From Flavobacteriaceae bacterium (GTDB lineage Bacteria; Bacteroidota; Bacteroidia; Flavobacteriales; Flavobacteriaceae), in assembly GCA_016763215.1 (NCBI GenBank), contig JAESUF010000050.1, positions 1 through 6,178 of the forward strand: DNA of 6,178 nucleotides, read 5' to 3'. The position numbers and the translations under genes are program-made. This document shows positions 1 to 5,621 of this stretch, piece after piece; within the stretch, counting starts at the first letter, position 1, and every line of letters begins with the position of its first letter. The notes beneath the pieces are model-generated. The model had not been told where the DNA came from. It worked only from the letters and a program-made list of their open reading frames with translations, and made no database searches.

Positions 1-543
1 AAGTTAAATGAAGTGCTACGACAGTTTTTAGAAAAAAATAAATTTCAAGAACCGCCATATCCAACGTCTATTGATCTAGTTGCTGCAATTAAAAACAACA
101 CACCAGACTCCTTAAAATATGTGATTAAAGACATGTTTGAAACCATCACGTTGTATGATAATACAAGTACTGGATTTTCTTCAAAATTGTTAGATAACGG
201 AAAATATCAAGTAGAATTTTCTTTTAATGTTCGTAAATACAGAACAGATGGCAAAGGGAATCCTATGTATAATGATCAGGACGGTGAAACATTAAGTTAC
301 ACTGTTAAGAACATTAAAGAGCCCTTATTATCATTGCCTTTGGCCGATTATATTGATATAGGTGTTTTTGGACTTTCTGAAGAAGGAACTAAAACTAAAA
401 CCTTGTATTTGAAAAAACACAAGATAACGGCTATTCATAACAAAATTACCCTAATTGTAGATCAAAAACCTTTAGAAGTAGGGATTGACCCCTATTATAA
501 ATTAATAGATAAAAACTCCAAAGACAATAGAAAAAGAGAATAA
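1..543 (+). CDS. C-terminal part of ABC permease / M1 aminopeptidase-like fusion protein (5' end outside window)
   Basis: The reading frame is open from base 1 (Lys-Leu-Asn-Glu before the first GTG at 13), so this is the tail of a longer gene and GTG 13 is an internal Val. About 180 residues are visible. The stretches EPPYPTSIDLV, TPDSLKYVIKDMFETITLYDN and VGIDPYYKLIDK match, from memory, the end of Bacteroidota proteins that join ABC-2 type membrane segments to an M1 metallopeptidase-like domain. The visible part would be the beta-rich and helical region that follows the peptidase domain. The zinc motif HExxH and the membrane segments lie upstream and cannot be checked here. The last residues are charged (NSKDNRKRE), consistent with a soluble tail. 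In this family the substrate is generally unknown. The gene ends 218 bp before the convergent response regulator gene. Recognition rests on remembered family sequence; the open frame and truncation are certain. Confidence 0.75.
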   Translation, partial: KLNEVLRQFLEKNKFQEPPYPTSIDLVAAIKNNTPDSLKYVIKDMFETITLYDNTSTGFSSKLLDNGKYQVEFSFNVRKYRTDGKGNPMYNDQDGETLSYTVKNIKEPLLSLPLADYIDIGVFGLSEEGTKTKTLYLKKHKITAIHNKITLIVDQKPLEVGIDPYYKLIDKNSKDNRKRE

Positions 544-553
544 AATAGGGAGC

Positions 554-601
554 GACAATACAAACCCTGAGCAATTTAGTTTGTTCGGGAGTTGTACTGT
601 C
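554..601 (+). terminator. Long imperfect hairpin just after the permease-like gene
   Basis: Arms 554-574 and 581-601 form a 21-position stem with loop TTTAGT. Sixteen positions are Watson-Crick pairs, two are G-T wobbles and three are mismatches. It begins 10 bp after the stop codon at 541-543 and is followed by the T-rich stretch CTTCTTTACATTC rather than a clean U-run. It may serve as a termination or 3'-end stabilising structure for the upstream gene, or be part of a larger structured element. Confidence 0.35.
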
Positions 602-716
602 TTCTTTACATTCTTAAATTGATAGAAAAGGCTTCGTAGAATCTTCTAGAGATGAGTCACTAGGTAATTCGATAGACTCACTGTTGTGACATTTGTTGAG
701 CTGTAGGGGAGGCGTG

Positions 717-759
717 AAATGTGTGTCTAAATTATTCAAAATAATTATACACTACATTT
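717..759 (-). terminator. AT-rich hairpin directly after the response regulator stop codon
   Basis: Arms 717-736 and 740-759 pair imperfectly around the loop 737-739. The core AATTATT/AATAATT is perfect (7 bp), and AAATGT/ACATTT and GTGT/ACAC pair further out with single-base bulges. On the minus strand it begins two bases after the stop codon of the regulator gene, which suggests a 3'-end structure for the two-component operon. No U-run follows on either strand, so a classical intrinsic terminator is not shown. Confidence 0.4.
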
Positions 760-761
760 AG

Positions 762-1433
762 TTATTCCAGCACAAAACCTTTTCCGTGTACATTTCTAAT
801 TGTAATTTCACTTTCAGAAAGATACTTGCGCAAGCGTGAAATATATACATCCATAGAGTTTCTAGAAAATTCATCTTGACTTTCCCATAGGTTTTGTAAT
901 ATAACGTTGCGTTCTACTAAAGTTTCTGGTTGCGAAAGTAAAGCAACCATTAATAAGCATTCACGTTCAGTAAGCTGAAAGATAGTCTCTCTTACAGTAA
1001 GCTCTCGCTTATTTTTATGCAATGAAATATCTTTCCAAGTAAGTTTTTCACTTGCAGACTGTTTGGTCTGATTTCTACGAGTGATAATAGCATCTATTTT
1101 AGCCAACAAGATTTCCTCATCTATAGGTTTGGTAACATATTCTTCTGCGCCTAATTGATACCCTTTAAGTTGATCAACTTTTAAATCTCTAGCCGTTAAA
1201 AAGATAAAAGGCATTGATTTGTATTCCTCTCGAATCACTTTAGCAATATCATAACCACTAGCTTGCTTCAAATTAATATCTAGAATAGCTAGGTCAAAAG
1301 GAGAAGATTTAAGCATTTCAAATGCTTCTTTCTCTGTTTTTGCCCATTTGACATTAATTTTTTTTAGTTGCATATATTCACTCAACACATACCCAAAACT
1401 TTTATCGTCCTCTACTAAAAGAATATTAATCAT
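762..1433 (-). CDS. OmpR-family response regulator (receiver plus winged helix), RprY-like
   Basis: This is a cytoplasmic DNA-binding response regulator of 223 residues, normal for the OmpR/PhoB class. The receiver domain covers about residues 2-115. It has the acidic pair Asp9-Asp10, phosphoacceptor Asp52 (ILDINL), Thr80 (FLTARD) and Lys102 (TKPID), so all residues needed for phosphotransfer are present. The winged-helix domain covers about 128-222. Its recognition part SRNSMDVYISRLRKYL and terminal hairpin IRNVHGKGFVL are typical. The ATG at 1433 lies inside the last codons of the histidine kinase gene (ATGATTAA overlap, 8 bp), so translation is probably coupled and the two proteins form a cognate pair. 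The domain layout resembles RprY of Bacteroides, but orthology is not proven. The likely targets are its own operon and the divergent gene at 2856, through the repeat array at 2741-2809 (inference). Confidence 0.93.
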   Translation of the reverse strand: MINILLVEDDKSFGYVLSEYMQLKKINVKWAKTEKEAFEMLKSSPFDLAILDINLKQASGYDIAKVIREEYKSMPFIFLTARDLKVDQLKGYQLGAEEYVTKPIDEEILLAKIDAIITRRNQTKQSASEKLTWKDISLHKNKRELTVRETIFQLTERECLLMVALLSQPETLVERNVILQNLWESQDEFSRNSMDVYISRLRKYLSESEITIRNVHGKGFVLE

Positions 1434-2694
1434 TGTTTGGAAAATTTAAATGAACCGCTAGTCCTTGGTTAGTCGTACTCTTTAATTTCATAGTACCATG
1501 ATGCTCTATCATAATCTTATTGATATATGCCAATCCTAGACCTTTGAATTTTTCGGGAACACTATTTTTTTGGAATCCAACACCATTATCTGTAGTGCTA
1601 ATACAAATATAAGCTTCATTAGCCGTACAATCTACCTTCAAGCTAATAGCGTTTTTGTTATGTTTTATAGCATTTTCCCAAATATTGAAAAGCATTAACT
1701 GTAAATGATTGACATCTGCCAGAATATGAAGTTCTTCTTCAGGAGGGATGAAATTAACGATTGTATTGTTGGTTAAAAAAACAGGTTTCATTTGTTTTAA
1801 TGACCGTTCGATAATATCAGTTACACTAATTTTTTCTTTAAAAATATGCAATCGATCGGCATCAGACTTTACCCAATGTAATATTGTTTTAATATGGTTT
1901 TCTAACCGGCTACTTTCAATTTGTATAATCTGAACTAACTCATCTTGATTTGTAGTTTCTTTTTTAGAGAGTAAATTAGCACTTAATTTTATAGAAGAAA
2001 GAGGCGTTTGAAATTGATGTGACAAATGATTTACAAACTCATTTTTTTGTTTGATCAATTTACTTTGCTTGTTGTTTAAAAAAAACAACCATATAAATAA
2101 AGAAGAAAGAGCTATTAAAAATATACCCGGAATAATATAGGATGTCAAACTCATCCCTGTTGGTCTACTGTAGACATGGATATAACGAAGACTGGCAGCA
2201 TCCAACCCTTGCATATCTCTCATTTGGGCAGGTGTTTGGTCTAATATATACCCACGTTCCCTAGGGAGACTACTATCTATTTCATTTTCTGTCGGTTTGT
2301 CGAGTATTTCAATCATTATCAAACAAGAAATACACACTTTAAGTGATGAGCGGACTAATTCAATGTTCTTTATTTCATCGTTCAATCCATCAATAGGTTC
2401 ACCTAATCCATTGTAAAACCCCCAGCGTATCTCTTGATTGAATTTTTTAAAATTCTTACGTAAAATAGTATTTGTTAAGGCATTTGTTTTTTGAAAATCT
2501 GTTTGTAATTCGTCATCATTATCTTCTGCTTTTCGCAATTCTATTGCACTTTGCATCAAGGCAACTTTCATTTGTTGTTGCTCAATTTCAGCCTTTAATT
2601 TATGGGATTCCTTTAGGTGTTTTATTTGCCATATAATGAGTCCTCCCAAAATTAGGAATGATAATAAAATGACGATGCTACTGCGTTTTTTCAT
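1426..2694 (-). CDS. Membrane sensor histidine kinase, RprX-like
   Basis: A 422-residue inner-membrane kinase. Transmembrane segment 1 is at about residues 6-23 and segment 2 at about 184-206. The roughly 160 residues between them should face the periplasm and sense an unknown signal; they contain CISC (Cys121 and Cys124). The HisKA dimerisation domain starts near 214, with phosphoacceptor His226 in SHQFQTP, a variant of the usual SHELRTP. The ATPase domain follows: N-box around Asn337/Asn341 (NIWENAIKHN), G1 box DNGVGF at 369-374, and G2 box GLGLAYI at 385-391. All catalytic boxes look intact, and there is no fused receiver. It is the first gene of the operon, with the regulator overlapping its last 8 bp. 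The start ATG at 2694 precedes the basic residues KKR and segment 1, as expected. The ligand cannot be told from sequence. Confidence 0.93.
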   Translation of the reverse strand: MKKRSSIVILLSFLILGGLIIWQIKHLKESHKLKAEIEQQQMKVALMQSAIELRKAEDNDDELQTDFQKTNALTNTILRKNFKKFNQEIRWGFYNGLGEPIDGLNDEIKNIELVRSSLKVCISCLIMIEILDKPTENEIDSSLPRERGYILDQTPAQMRDMQGLDAASLRYIHVYSRPTGMSLTSYIIPGIFLIALSSLFIWLFFLNNKQSKLIKQKNEFVNHLSHQFQTPLSSIKLSANLLSKKETTNQDELVQIIQIESSRLENHIKTILHWVKSDADRLHIFKEKISVTDIIERSLKQMKPVFLTNNTIVNFIPPEEELHILADVNHLQLMLFNIWENAIKHNKNAISLKVDCTANEAYICISTTDNGVGFQKNSVPEKFKGLGLAYINKIMIEHHGTMKLKSTTNQGLAVHLNFPNND

Positions 2695-2707
2695 TGATTT
2701 AAAAATT

Positions 2708-2740
2708 CAAAAATACAAATAAGAATGTCTTGTCGCTCAA
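2708..2740 (-). promoter_or_regulatory. Candidate promoter of the kinase/regulator operon
   Basis: On the minus strand TATTTTTG (2715-2708) fits the Bacteroidota -7 consensus TAnnTTTG. A TTG (2740-2738) lies 22 bp upstream, in the range for the -33 box. The start codon is 13 bases beyond the -7 box, giving a very short leader. The TTTTCAG repeats sit immediately upstream of the -33 box, fitting autoregulation. Spacing at the start codon is tight, so another promoter remains possible. Confidence 0.35.
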
Positions 2741-2809
2741 TTTTCAGTTTTCATTCAGTTTTTTCAGTTTTCATTATAAAATCTTCATTTTTAGTTCATT
2801 TAAGTTCAG
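2741..2809. promoter_or_regulatory. TTCA-rich direct repeat array, probable response regulator operator
   Basis: Two exact 15-bp copies of TTTTCAGTTTTCATT occur at 2741-2755 and 2761-2775, 20 bp apart (about two helical turns). TTCA occurs eight times between 2743 and 2808, at 2743, 2750, 2754, 2763, 2770, 2784, 2795 and 2805. Several successive spacings are about 10-11 bp. OmpR-family regulators bind tandem direct half-sites on one DNA face, so this is the natural operator for the regulator encoded at 762-1433. It ends 12 bp before the candidate -7 box of the divergent gene and abuts the kinase promoter. The repeats are seen directly; binding is inferred. Confidence 0.6.
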
Positions 2810-2821
2810 AAACAAACAGAT

Positions 2822-2829
2822 TAGATTTG
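2822..2829 (+). promoter_or_regulatory. Candidate -7 box for the DUF6624-like gene
   Basis: TAGATTTG matches TAnnTTTG exactly and lies 26 bp before the ATG at 2856. No good -33 TTTG is present: the expected place holds TTTAAG (2799-2804) within the TTCA repeat array. A poor -33 element covered by regulator sites is what an activator-dependent promoter would show (inference). Confidence 0.5.
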
Positions 2830-2855
2830 CCATATAATCATTAAACGATACTAAT

Positions 2856-3836
2856 ATGAAACAAATAATTACAACGGCCTGTCTTCTTTTTATTACTGTT
2901 TGCGGTGCTCAAATCAATTTTGTTAAACACGCAGACTTGTTATTAAATGCACATCGAGCAAAAGAACTAAAGGATGCTAAAAAAGCACTCTCTTTATATG
3001 AAGAAGCATTTGCATTACATAGCGACAACTCTATTGGTGACTATTTATATGCCGCAAACTGTGCTGCTCAATTAAACAATAAAACGTCTTGTGAAAAATG
3101 GATTATTGAAGCAATCCAGACAAAGAAAGTAGAAAAGAAAAGTATTTTAAAATTTTCTGAAAATGAAATATATCAAAGGTGTGCAACTAAAATACTACTA
3201 AAGTATCCTGTGTACTTGTCAAAATATTACAAGAATCTTGAAAATCCAATGGCTTATTTTAAAATTCAGGAACTAATAAACCGGGACCAATTTTCGCGAA
3301 AAATAAATGATTATCATTTTGGTGTTTCTGATGCGGAAAAAGAAGAAGCCTATGAAGGGTTTTTAAAGTCGCAAGCCCCAAAAGATAGTGTAGCACGAAG
3401 AAAATATCAATCCATATTATTTCCGAAAGTATCCAAAGTACATGAAGAATATAAGTTAAAAATAAAGCGCTATACAGATAGCCTAAACCTTGTTTCTTTG
3501 ATGGATATTACGCGAGATTATGGCTGGCAAAAAGAGGGTTGGTTATTGCTTTGGCATCAACGCGGGTATTATGGGAAGAAAAATTGGGTGTGGAACTATT
3601 TTAAACCCTTCATCGATAATGAAATTAAAGAGGGTACCATCTCTCCTAGTTTTTGGGCACAATTCGAAGACTTTAAATCTATCCGCGAAACTGGAAAAAG
3701 TATTTATGGATATCATCCAGGAAAAGTAGATGCATCGACTGTAAATAAAAAGCGAAAGTCGATAGGTCTTCCAGTACTCACGAAAGCAGAAATTACACAC
3801 AGAAATAATAACCCATATGGCGGACGATTGTTTTAA
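2856..3836 (+). CDS. Secreted protein with TPR-like N-terminal part and DUF6624-like C-terminal domain
   Basis: A 326-residue protein of unknown function. Residues 1-18 form a signal peptide (MKQIITTACLLFITVCGA) with likely cleavage before Gln19. Cys16 is not in a lipobox (TVCG), so export to the periplasm or outside is more likely than lipidation. Residues about 24-90 are helical, with a TPR-like pattern (AKKALSLYEEAFALHSDN, then AANCAAQLNN). Residues about 208-310 resemble DUF6624: DITRDYGWQKEGWLLLWHQ, then GTISPSFWAQFEDF, GKSIYG, and the ending VNKKRKSIGLPVL. In DUF6624 as I remember it the motif is usually YGTQ, whereas here it is YGYH. The gene is divergent from the kinase operon and shares its control region, so it may be a main target or the output of that system. 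No catalytic function can be assigned. Confidence 0.85.
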   Translation: MKQIITTACLLFITVCGAQINFVKHADLLLNAHRAKELKDAKKALSLYEEAFALHSDNSIGDYLYAANCAAQLNNKTSCEKWIIEAIQTKKVEKKSILKFSENEIYQRCATKILLKYPVYLSKYYKNLENPMAYFKIQELINRDQFSRKINDYHFGVSDAEKEEAYEGFLKSQAPKDSVARRKYQSILFPKVSKVHEEYKLKIKRYTDSLNLVSLMDITRDYGWQKEGWLLLWHQRGYYGKKNWVWNYFKPFIDNEIKEGTISPSFWAQFEDFKSIRETGKSIYGYHPGKVDASTVNKKRKSIGLPVLTKAEITHRNNNPYGGRLF

Positions 3837-3860
3837 ATCATTTAGAAAATAGAACTTTAG

Positions 3861-3912
3861 GTTTTACCCAGATCATCTATTGGCAAAGGGTCTTTGCAAA
3901 CTTTGGTAAAAC
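3861..3912 (+). terminator. Nested hairpin after the DUF6624-like gene
   Basis: The outer perfect 8-bp arms GTTTTACC (3861-3868) and GGTAAAAC (3905-3912) enclose an inner perfect 6-bp stem GCAAAG-GGT-CTTTGC (3883-3897). It lies 24 bp after the stop codon. No U-run follows, so it may be a 3'-end structure or part of a larger element rather than a classical terminator. Confidence 0.35.
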
Positions 3913-3942
3913 AATAAATGAGTGAACTCATAGCAGTTTTAA

Positions 3943-3981
3943 CAAGTTGCATAGCATACTAGTCTTGTGTTATGTAACTTG
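3943..3981. repeat. 14-bp stem-loop (inverted repeat)
   Basis: CAAGTTGCATAGCA (3943-3956) pairs along its full length with TGTTATGTAACTTG (3968-3981), with only two G-T wobbles and an 11-nt loop. The wobbles pair on the plus-strand RNA only; on the minus-strand RNA they become C-A mismatches. This hints that the plus-strand transcript is the folded form. Function unknown. Confidence 0.5.
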
Positions 3982-4085
3982 AGCTTGAGTAAAAGCCTAG
4001 CAGACCTACTTGTCAAAAACAGGAGAGAAGCGAAGTAGAAATGTGTATGGATTGATATGCCAATAAGCTACACGATTACAATCGT

Positions 4086-4115
4086 AAAAAAGCACTATTT
4101 AATTTTTATAAAGTG
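4086..4115 (-). terminator. Probable intrinsic terminator of the S41 protease gene
   Basis: On the minus strand CACTTTA (4115-4109) pairs with TAAATAGTG (4101-4093), leaving a 2-nt bulge. After one further C it is followed by six T (4091-4086). It begins 12 bp past the stop codon of the protease gene. The stem is AT-rich and modest, but its position and U-run fit an intrinsic terminator. Confidence 0.45.
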
Positions 4116-4127
4116 TTGTTTCGATCT

Positions 4128-5468
4128 TTAATTGTTTGTCTTACCAATGATGTTGGAATATCCATTATTGGAATAAACTTCTAACTCTACGACTTCCTCT
4201 TTTTCTAAAATAAATTTCACTCTAAACGCAGGCCTGCCTTTCAATACAAATACATGTTCACTCAATGGAAGGAGCTCATATTTTTTGCCAGAACCATTTT
4301 GATAATAGAGCCTATTATTCTCCGTACTAATACGTCTTTCTTTATACAAACCTAGATAGGTTTTAATTCTAGTGCTCTCTAAAACTATAGGGTTTATTCG
4401 TGATTTTAAAGTGGCTAGTTCCCAACGATAATACTCGATTTTCTTAGTGTCTTTTGTCGTTTCCATTAAGGATTCAATCGCTTTAATCTGAGCAACTTCA
4501 AGGGCTTTGTCAGAAGGAGTGTTTATATGTGGAACAACACCAACTCCTTCCCAATTTGTTTCTGTTATTGGGTTTATAGCTCTGCCAGAAGGAACCCAAA
4601 CAGTAAACTTTTCTGTCGCCTGTACCGGACCTCCTGGATGGGCTCCACCACCAGTAGTTTCTCCTATTAAGGTCGCTCTTTTTAGGTTTTTTAAATTGTA
4701 ACTAAATTCTTCCGCAGCAGAAAACGTACGTTTACTGGTTAAAACATATACAGGTGTATTTGGACTTCTTTCTCCTTCAACCGTTGGTAAGGTCCAAGTT
4801 TCAGAATAGCTATCTGTAGGTCTCCAATAAAATGTATTTAGATGTATAGGTTCACTACCATATAAATAACTTGTTATTAGCTGAATCATATTTGGATTTC
4901 CACCACCATTCTTTCTTAGGTCTATAATGATAGCATCACTATTGCTTAGGAAATTCATGGCAGAGACCGCAATTTGTTTGCCATATCTAGCATCTGAAAA
5001 GCTTCTTAGATCTAAGTACCCAATATTTCCATCAAGTATTTTTAGTTCTTTAAAACCAAAATTATTTCGTTTTAACCCATTGATATATCTATTGATCCTA
5101 TTGATACTGTCTTCAGGTGTACTTTTGTTAGTATTCTGTGGAGTATGCCTCCTAGGGCTATAGTTAACTCTGATATGCTTGTCGTTGCTCACCGAAACTA
5201 AATCTGTGGTTAATTGATTTGCAAAATCATGTGGCTTTTTTAATGAACTATAATTTCCTTTTTTAAAATTTTCATGAATCAAACTAGACATTGCTTTTGC
5301 TACCTCAGGAAAAACATAGGTACCTTGTAGTTTTGCACTAATGGCATCAATCGTGATTTTTTTTTCTGATGTAGTTAGTTCTTCTTGTGCCTTTTGTGCA
5401 TAGGTCGTATTCGTGAAAATCAGTGAAATAAATAAGAAAGCGAATACAAGTGGATTTGACGATTTCAT
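4128..5468 (-). CDS. Secreted S41-family (IRBP/tricorn-like) peptidase
   Basis: A 446-residue exported protein. Residues 1-24 are a signal peptide ending TTYA, with Gln25 as the likely new N-terminus. Residues about 33-105 are the S41 N-terminal helical domain (KLQGTYVFPEVAKAM), ending in NDKHIRV, where His98 is at the usual place of the catalytic His. The protease core runs about 135-315: GYLDLRSF, IIIDLRKNGGG (180-190), SKRTFSAAEEF with nucleophile Ser250, IGETTGGGAHPGG (268-280), and WEGVGVVPHI. No PDZ domain is seen between the N-terminal and core parts, which fits the IRBP-like subgroup rather than CtpA. Residues about 360-440 are a beta-rich tail (YLGLYKERRI, RLYYQNGSG, YELLPLSEHVF), as in many Bacteroidota homologues. 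Catalytic residues look present, so activity is plausible; the substrate is unknown. ATG 5468 directly precedes the signal peptide. It has its own upstream region and probable terminator, so it may be monocistronic. Confidence 0.92.
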   Translation of the reverse strand: MKSSNPLVFAFLFISLIFTNTTYAQKAQEELTTSEKKITIDAISAKLQGTYVFPEVAKAMSSLIHENFKKGNYSSLKKPHDFANQLTTDLVSVSNDKHIRVNYSPRRHTPQNTNKSTPEDSINRINRYINGLKRNNFGFKELKILDGNIGYLDLRSFSDARYGKQIAVSAMNFLSNSDAIIIDLRKNGGGNPNMIQLITSYLYGSEPIHLNTFYWRPTDSYSETWTLPTVEGERSPNTPVYVLTSKRTFSAAEEFSYNLKNLKRATLIGETTGGGAHPGGPVQATEKFTVWVPSGRAINPITETNWEGVGVVPHINTPSDKALEVAQIKAIESLMETTKDTKKIEYYRWELATLKSRINPIVLESTRIKTYLGLYKERRISTENNRLYYQNGSGKKYELLPLSEHVFVLKGRPAFRVKFILEKEEVVELEVYSNNGYSNIIGKTNN

Positions 5469-5489
5469 GGATTGAATTTTGTTTGTTTA

Positions 5490-5497
5490 TAAAGATA
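5490..5497 (-). promoter_or_regulatory. Candidate -7 box of the S41 protease gene
   Basis: The minus-strand TATCTTTA matches TAnnTTTG at all but the last base and lies 21 bp before the ATG. No clear -33 TTG is seen at the expected distance. The box sits inside an inverted repeat, ATTGAAT (5471-5477) and ATTCAAT (5499-5505), which might be an operator or a leader hairpin. Weak evidence. Confidence 0.3.
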
Positions 5498-5564
5498 CAT
5501 TCAATTGGTTAGTATGCCTTAGTTTGTCAGTTATTATTTTATAAATCCGGATAGCGTGTTTAAG

Positions 5565-5585
5565 AAAAAATCGAAGGCAACGCCT
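5565..5585 (-). terminator. Weak terminator candidate after the LytTR gene
   Basis: On the minus strand a short stem AGGC-GTT-GCCT (5585-5575) is followed after four bases by six T (5570-5565). The stem has only 4 bp and the T-run is not adjacent. It lies 37 bp beyond the stop codon of the LytTR gene and before the protease promoter region, where termination would be expected. Confidence 0.25.
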
Positions 5586-5621
5586 ATAAATCAAAATAAA
5601 ATAGATGAGTAGTGGGATTAT

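Larger units (their letters stand above)
544..761. other. Convergent intergenic region rich in imperfect hairpins
   Basis: This gap separates the 3' ends of the permease-like gene (+) and the response regulator gene (-), and contains no credible ORF. It is packed with foldable segments: a long imperfect hairpin at 554-601, a perfect 5-bp stem TAGAA/TTCTA at 637-648, an 8-bp stem with a 2-nt bulge at 653-680 (TGAGTC-TA / TA-GACTCA), and an AT-rich hairpin at 717-759. Such density is more than two termination signals need, so a structured RNA or the relic of an intron or insertion element is possible. Base composition is less AT-rich than in typical spacers of this window. No transposase fragment or canonical ncRNA was recognised. 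Confidence 0.5.
3837..4127. other. Convergent intergenic region with serial hairpins
   Basis: No credible ORF lies in this 291-bp gap between the ends of the DUF6624-like gene (+) and the protease gene (-). Besides the structures listed separately (3861-3912, 3943-3981, 4086-4115) it holds a palindrome ATGAGT-GA-ACTCAT (3918-3931) and ACGATT-AC-AATCGT (4072-4085). The stretch 3991-4046 carries AAAAGCCTAGCAGACC and, near 4021-4046, GAGAAGCG followed by GAAATGTGT. These resemble, in the same order, segments of the other convergent region (626-643 and 705-724). It may hold a structured RNA or a decayed repeat. Confidence 0.45.

Noticed and set aside
13..15. GTG at base 13 as a gene start
   Set aside because: The frame is open to base 1 and the protein begins in mid-domain, so this is an internal Val codon of a truncated gene.
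698..736. Group II intron domain V (GAGC start and a GAAA)
   Set aside because: The segment after GAGC has no complementary 3' strand; the bases instead pair with 740-759. No catalytic hairpin is present.
1748..1933. Plus-strand ORF of 61 codons inside the histidine kinase gene
   Set aside because: Antisense to the conserved kinase catalytic region; no start context or domain supports it.
2741..2775. CRISPR-like repeat pair
   Set aside because: Only two 15-bp copies with a 5-bp spacer, located in a promoter region; this fits tandem regulator half-sites, not a CRISPR array.
2868..2909. Lipoprotein signal in the DUF6624-like protein (Cys16)
   Set aside because: The residues before Cys are Ile-Thr-Val, which lack the small residue needed at -1; a signal peptidase I site after Ala18 fits better.
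3520..3800. Alternative ORFs over the DUF6624-like gene (3520-3729 + and 3543-3800 -)
   Set aside because: They overlap a gene with a signal peptide and domain-like conservation and show no features of their own.
3861..3912. Integron attC site
   Set aside because: The arms GTTTTACC/GGTAAAAC lack the RYYYAAC and GTTRRRY core boxes and the extrahelical-base pattern; no integrase or cassette structure is nearby.
4507..5163. Plus-strand ORFs (4507-4701 and 4927-5163) opposite the S41 gene
   Set aside because: Their residues are low-complexity antisense translations of a well-supported protease gene, with no recognisable domain.
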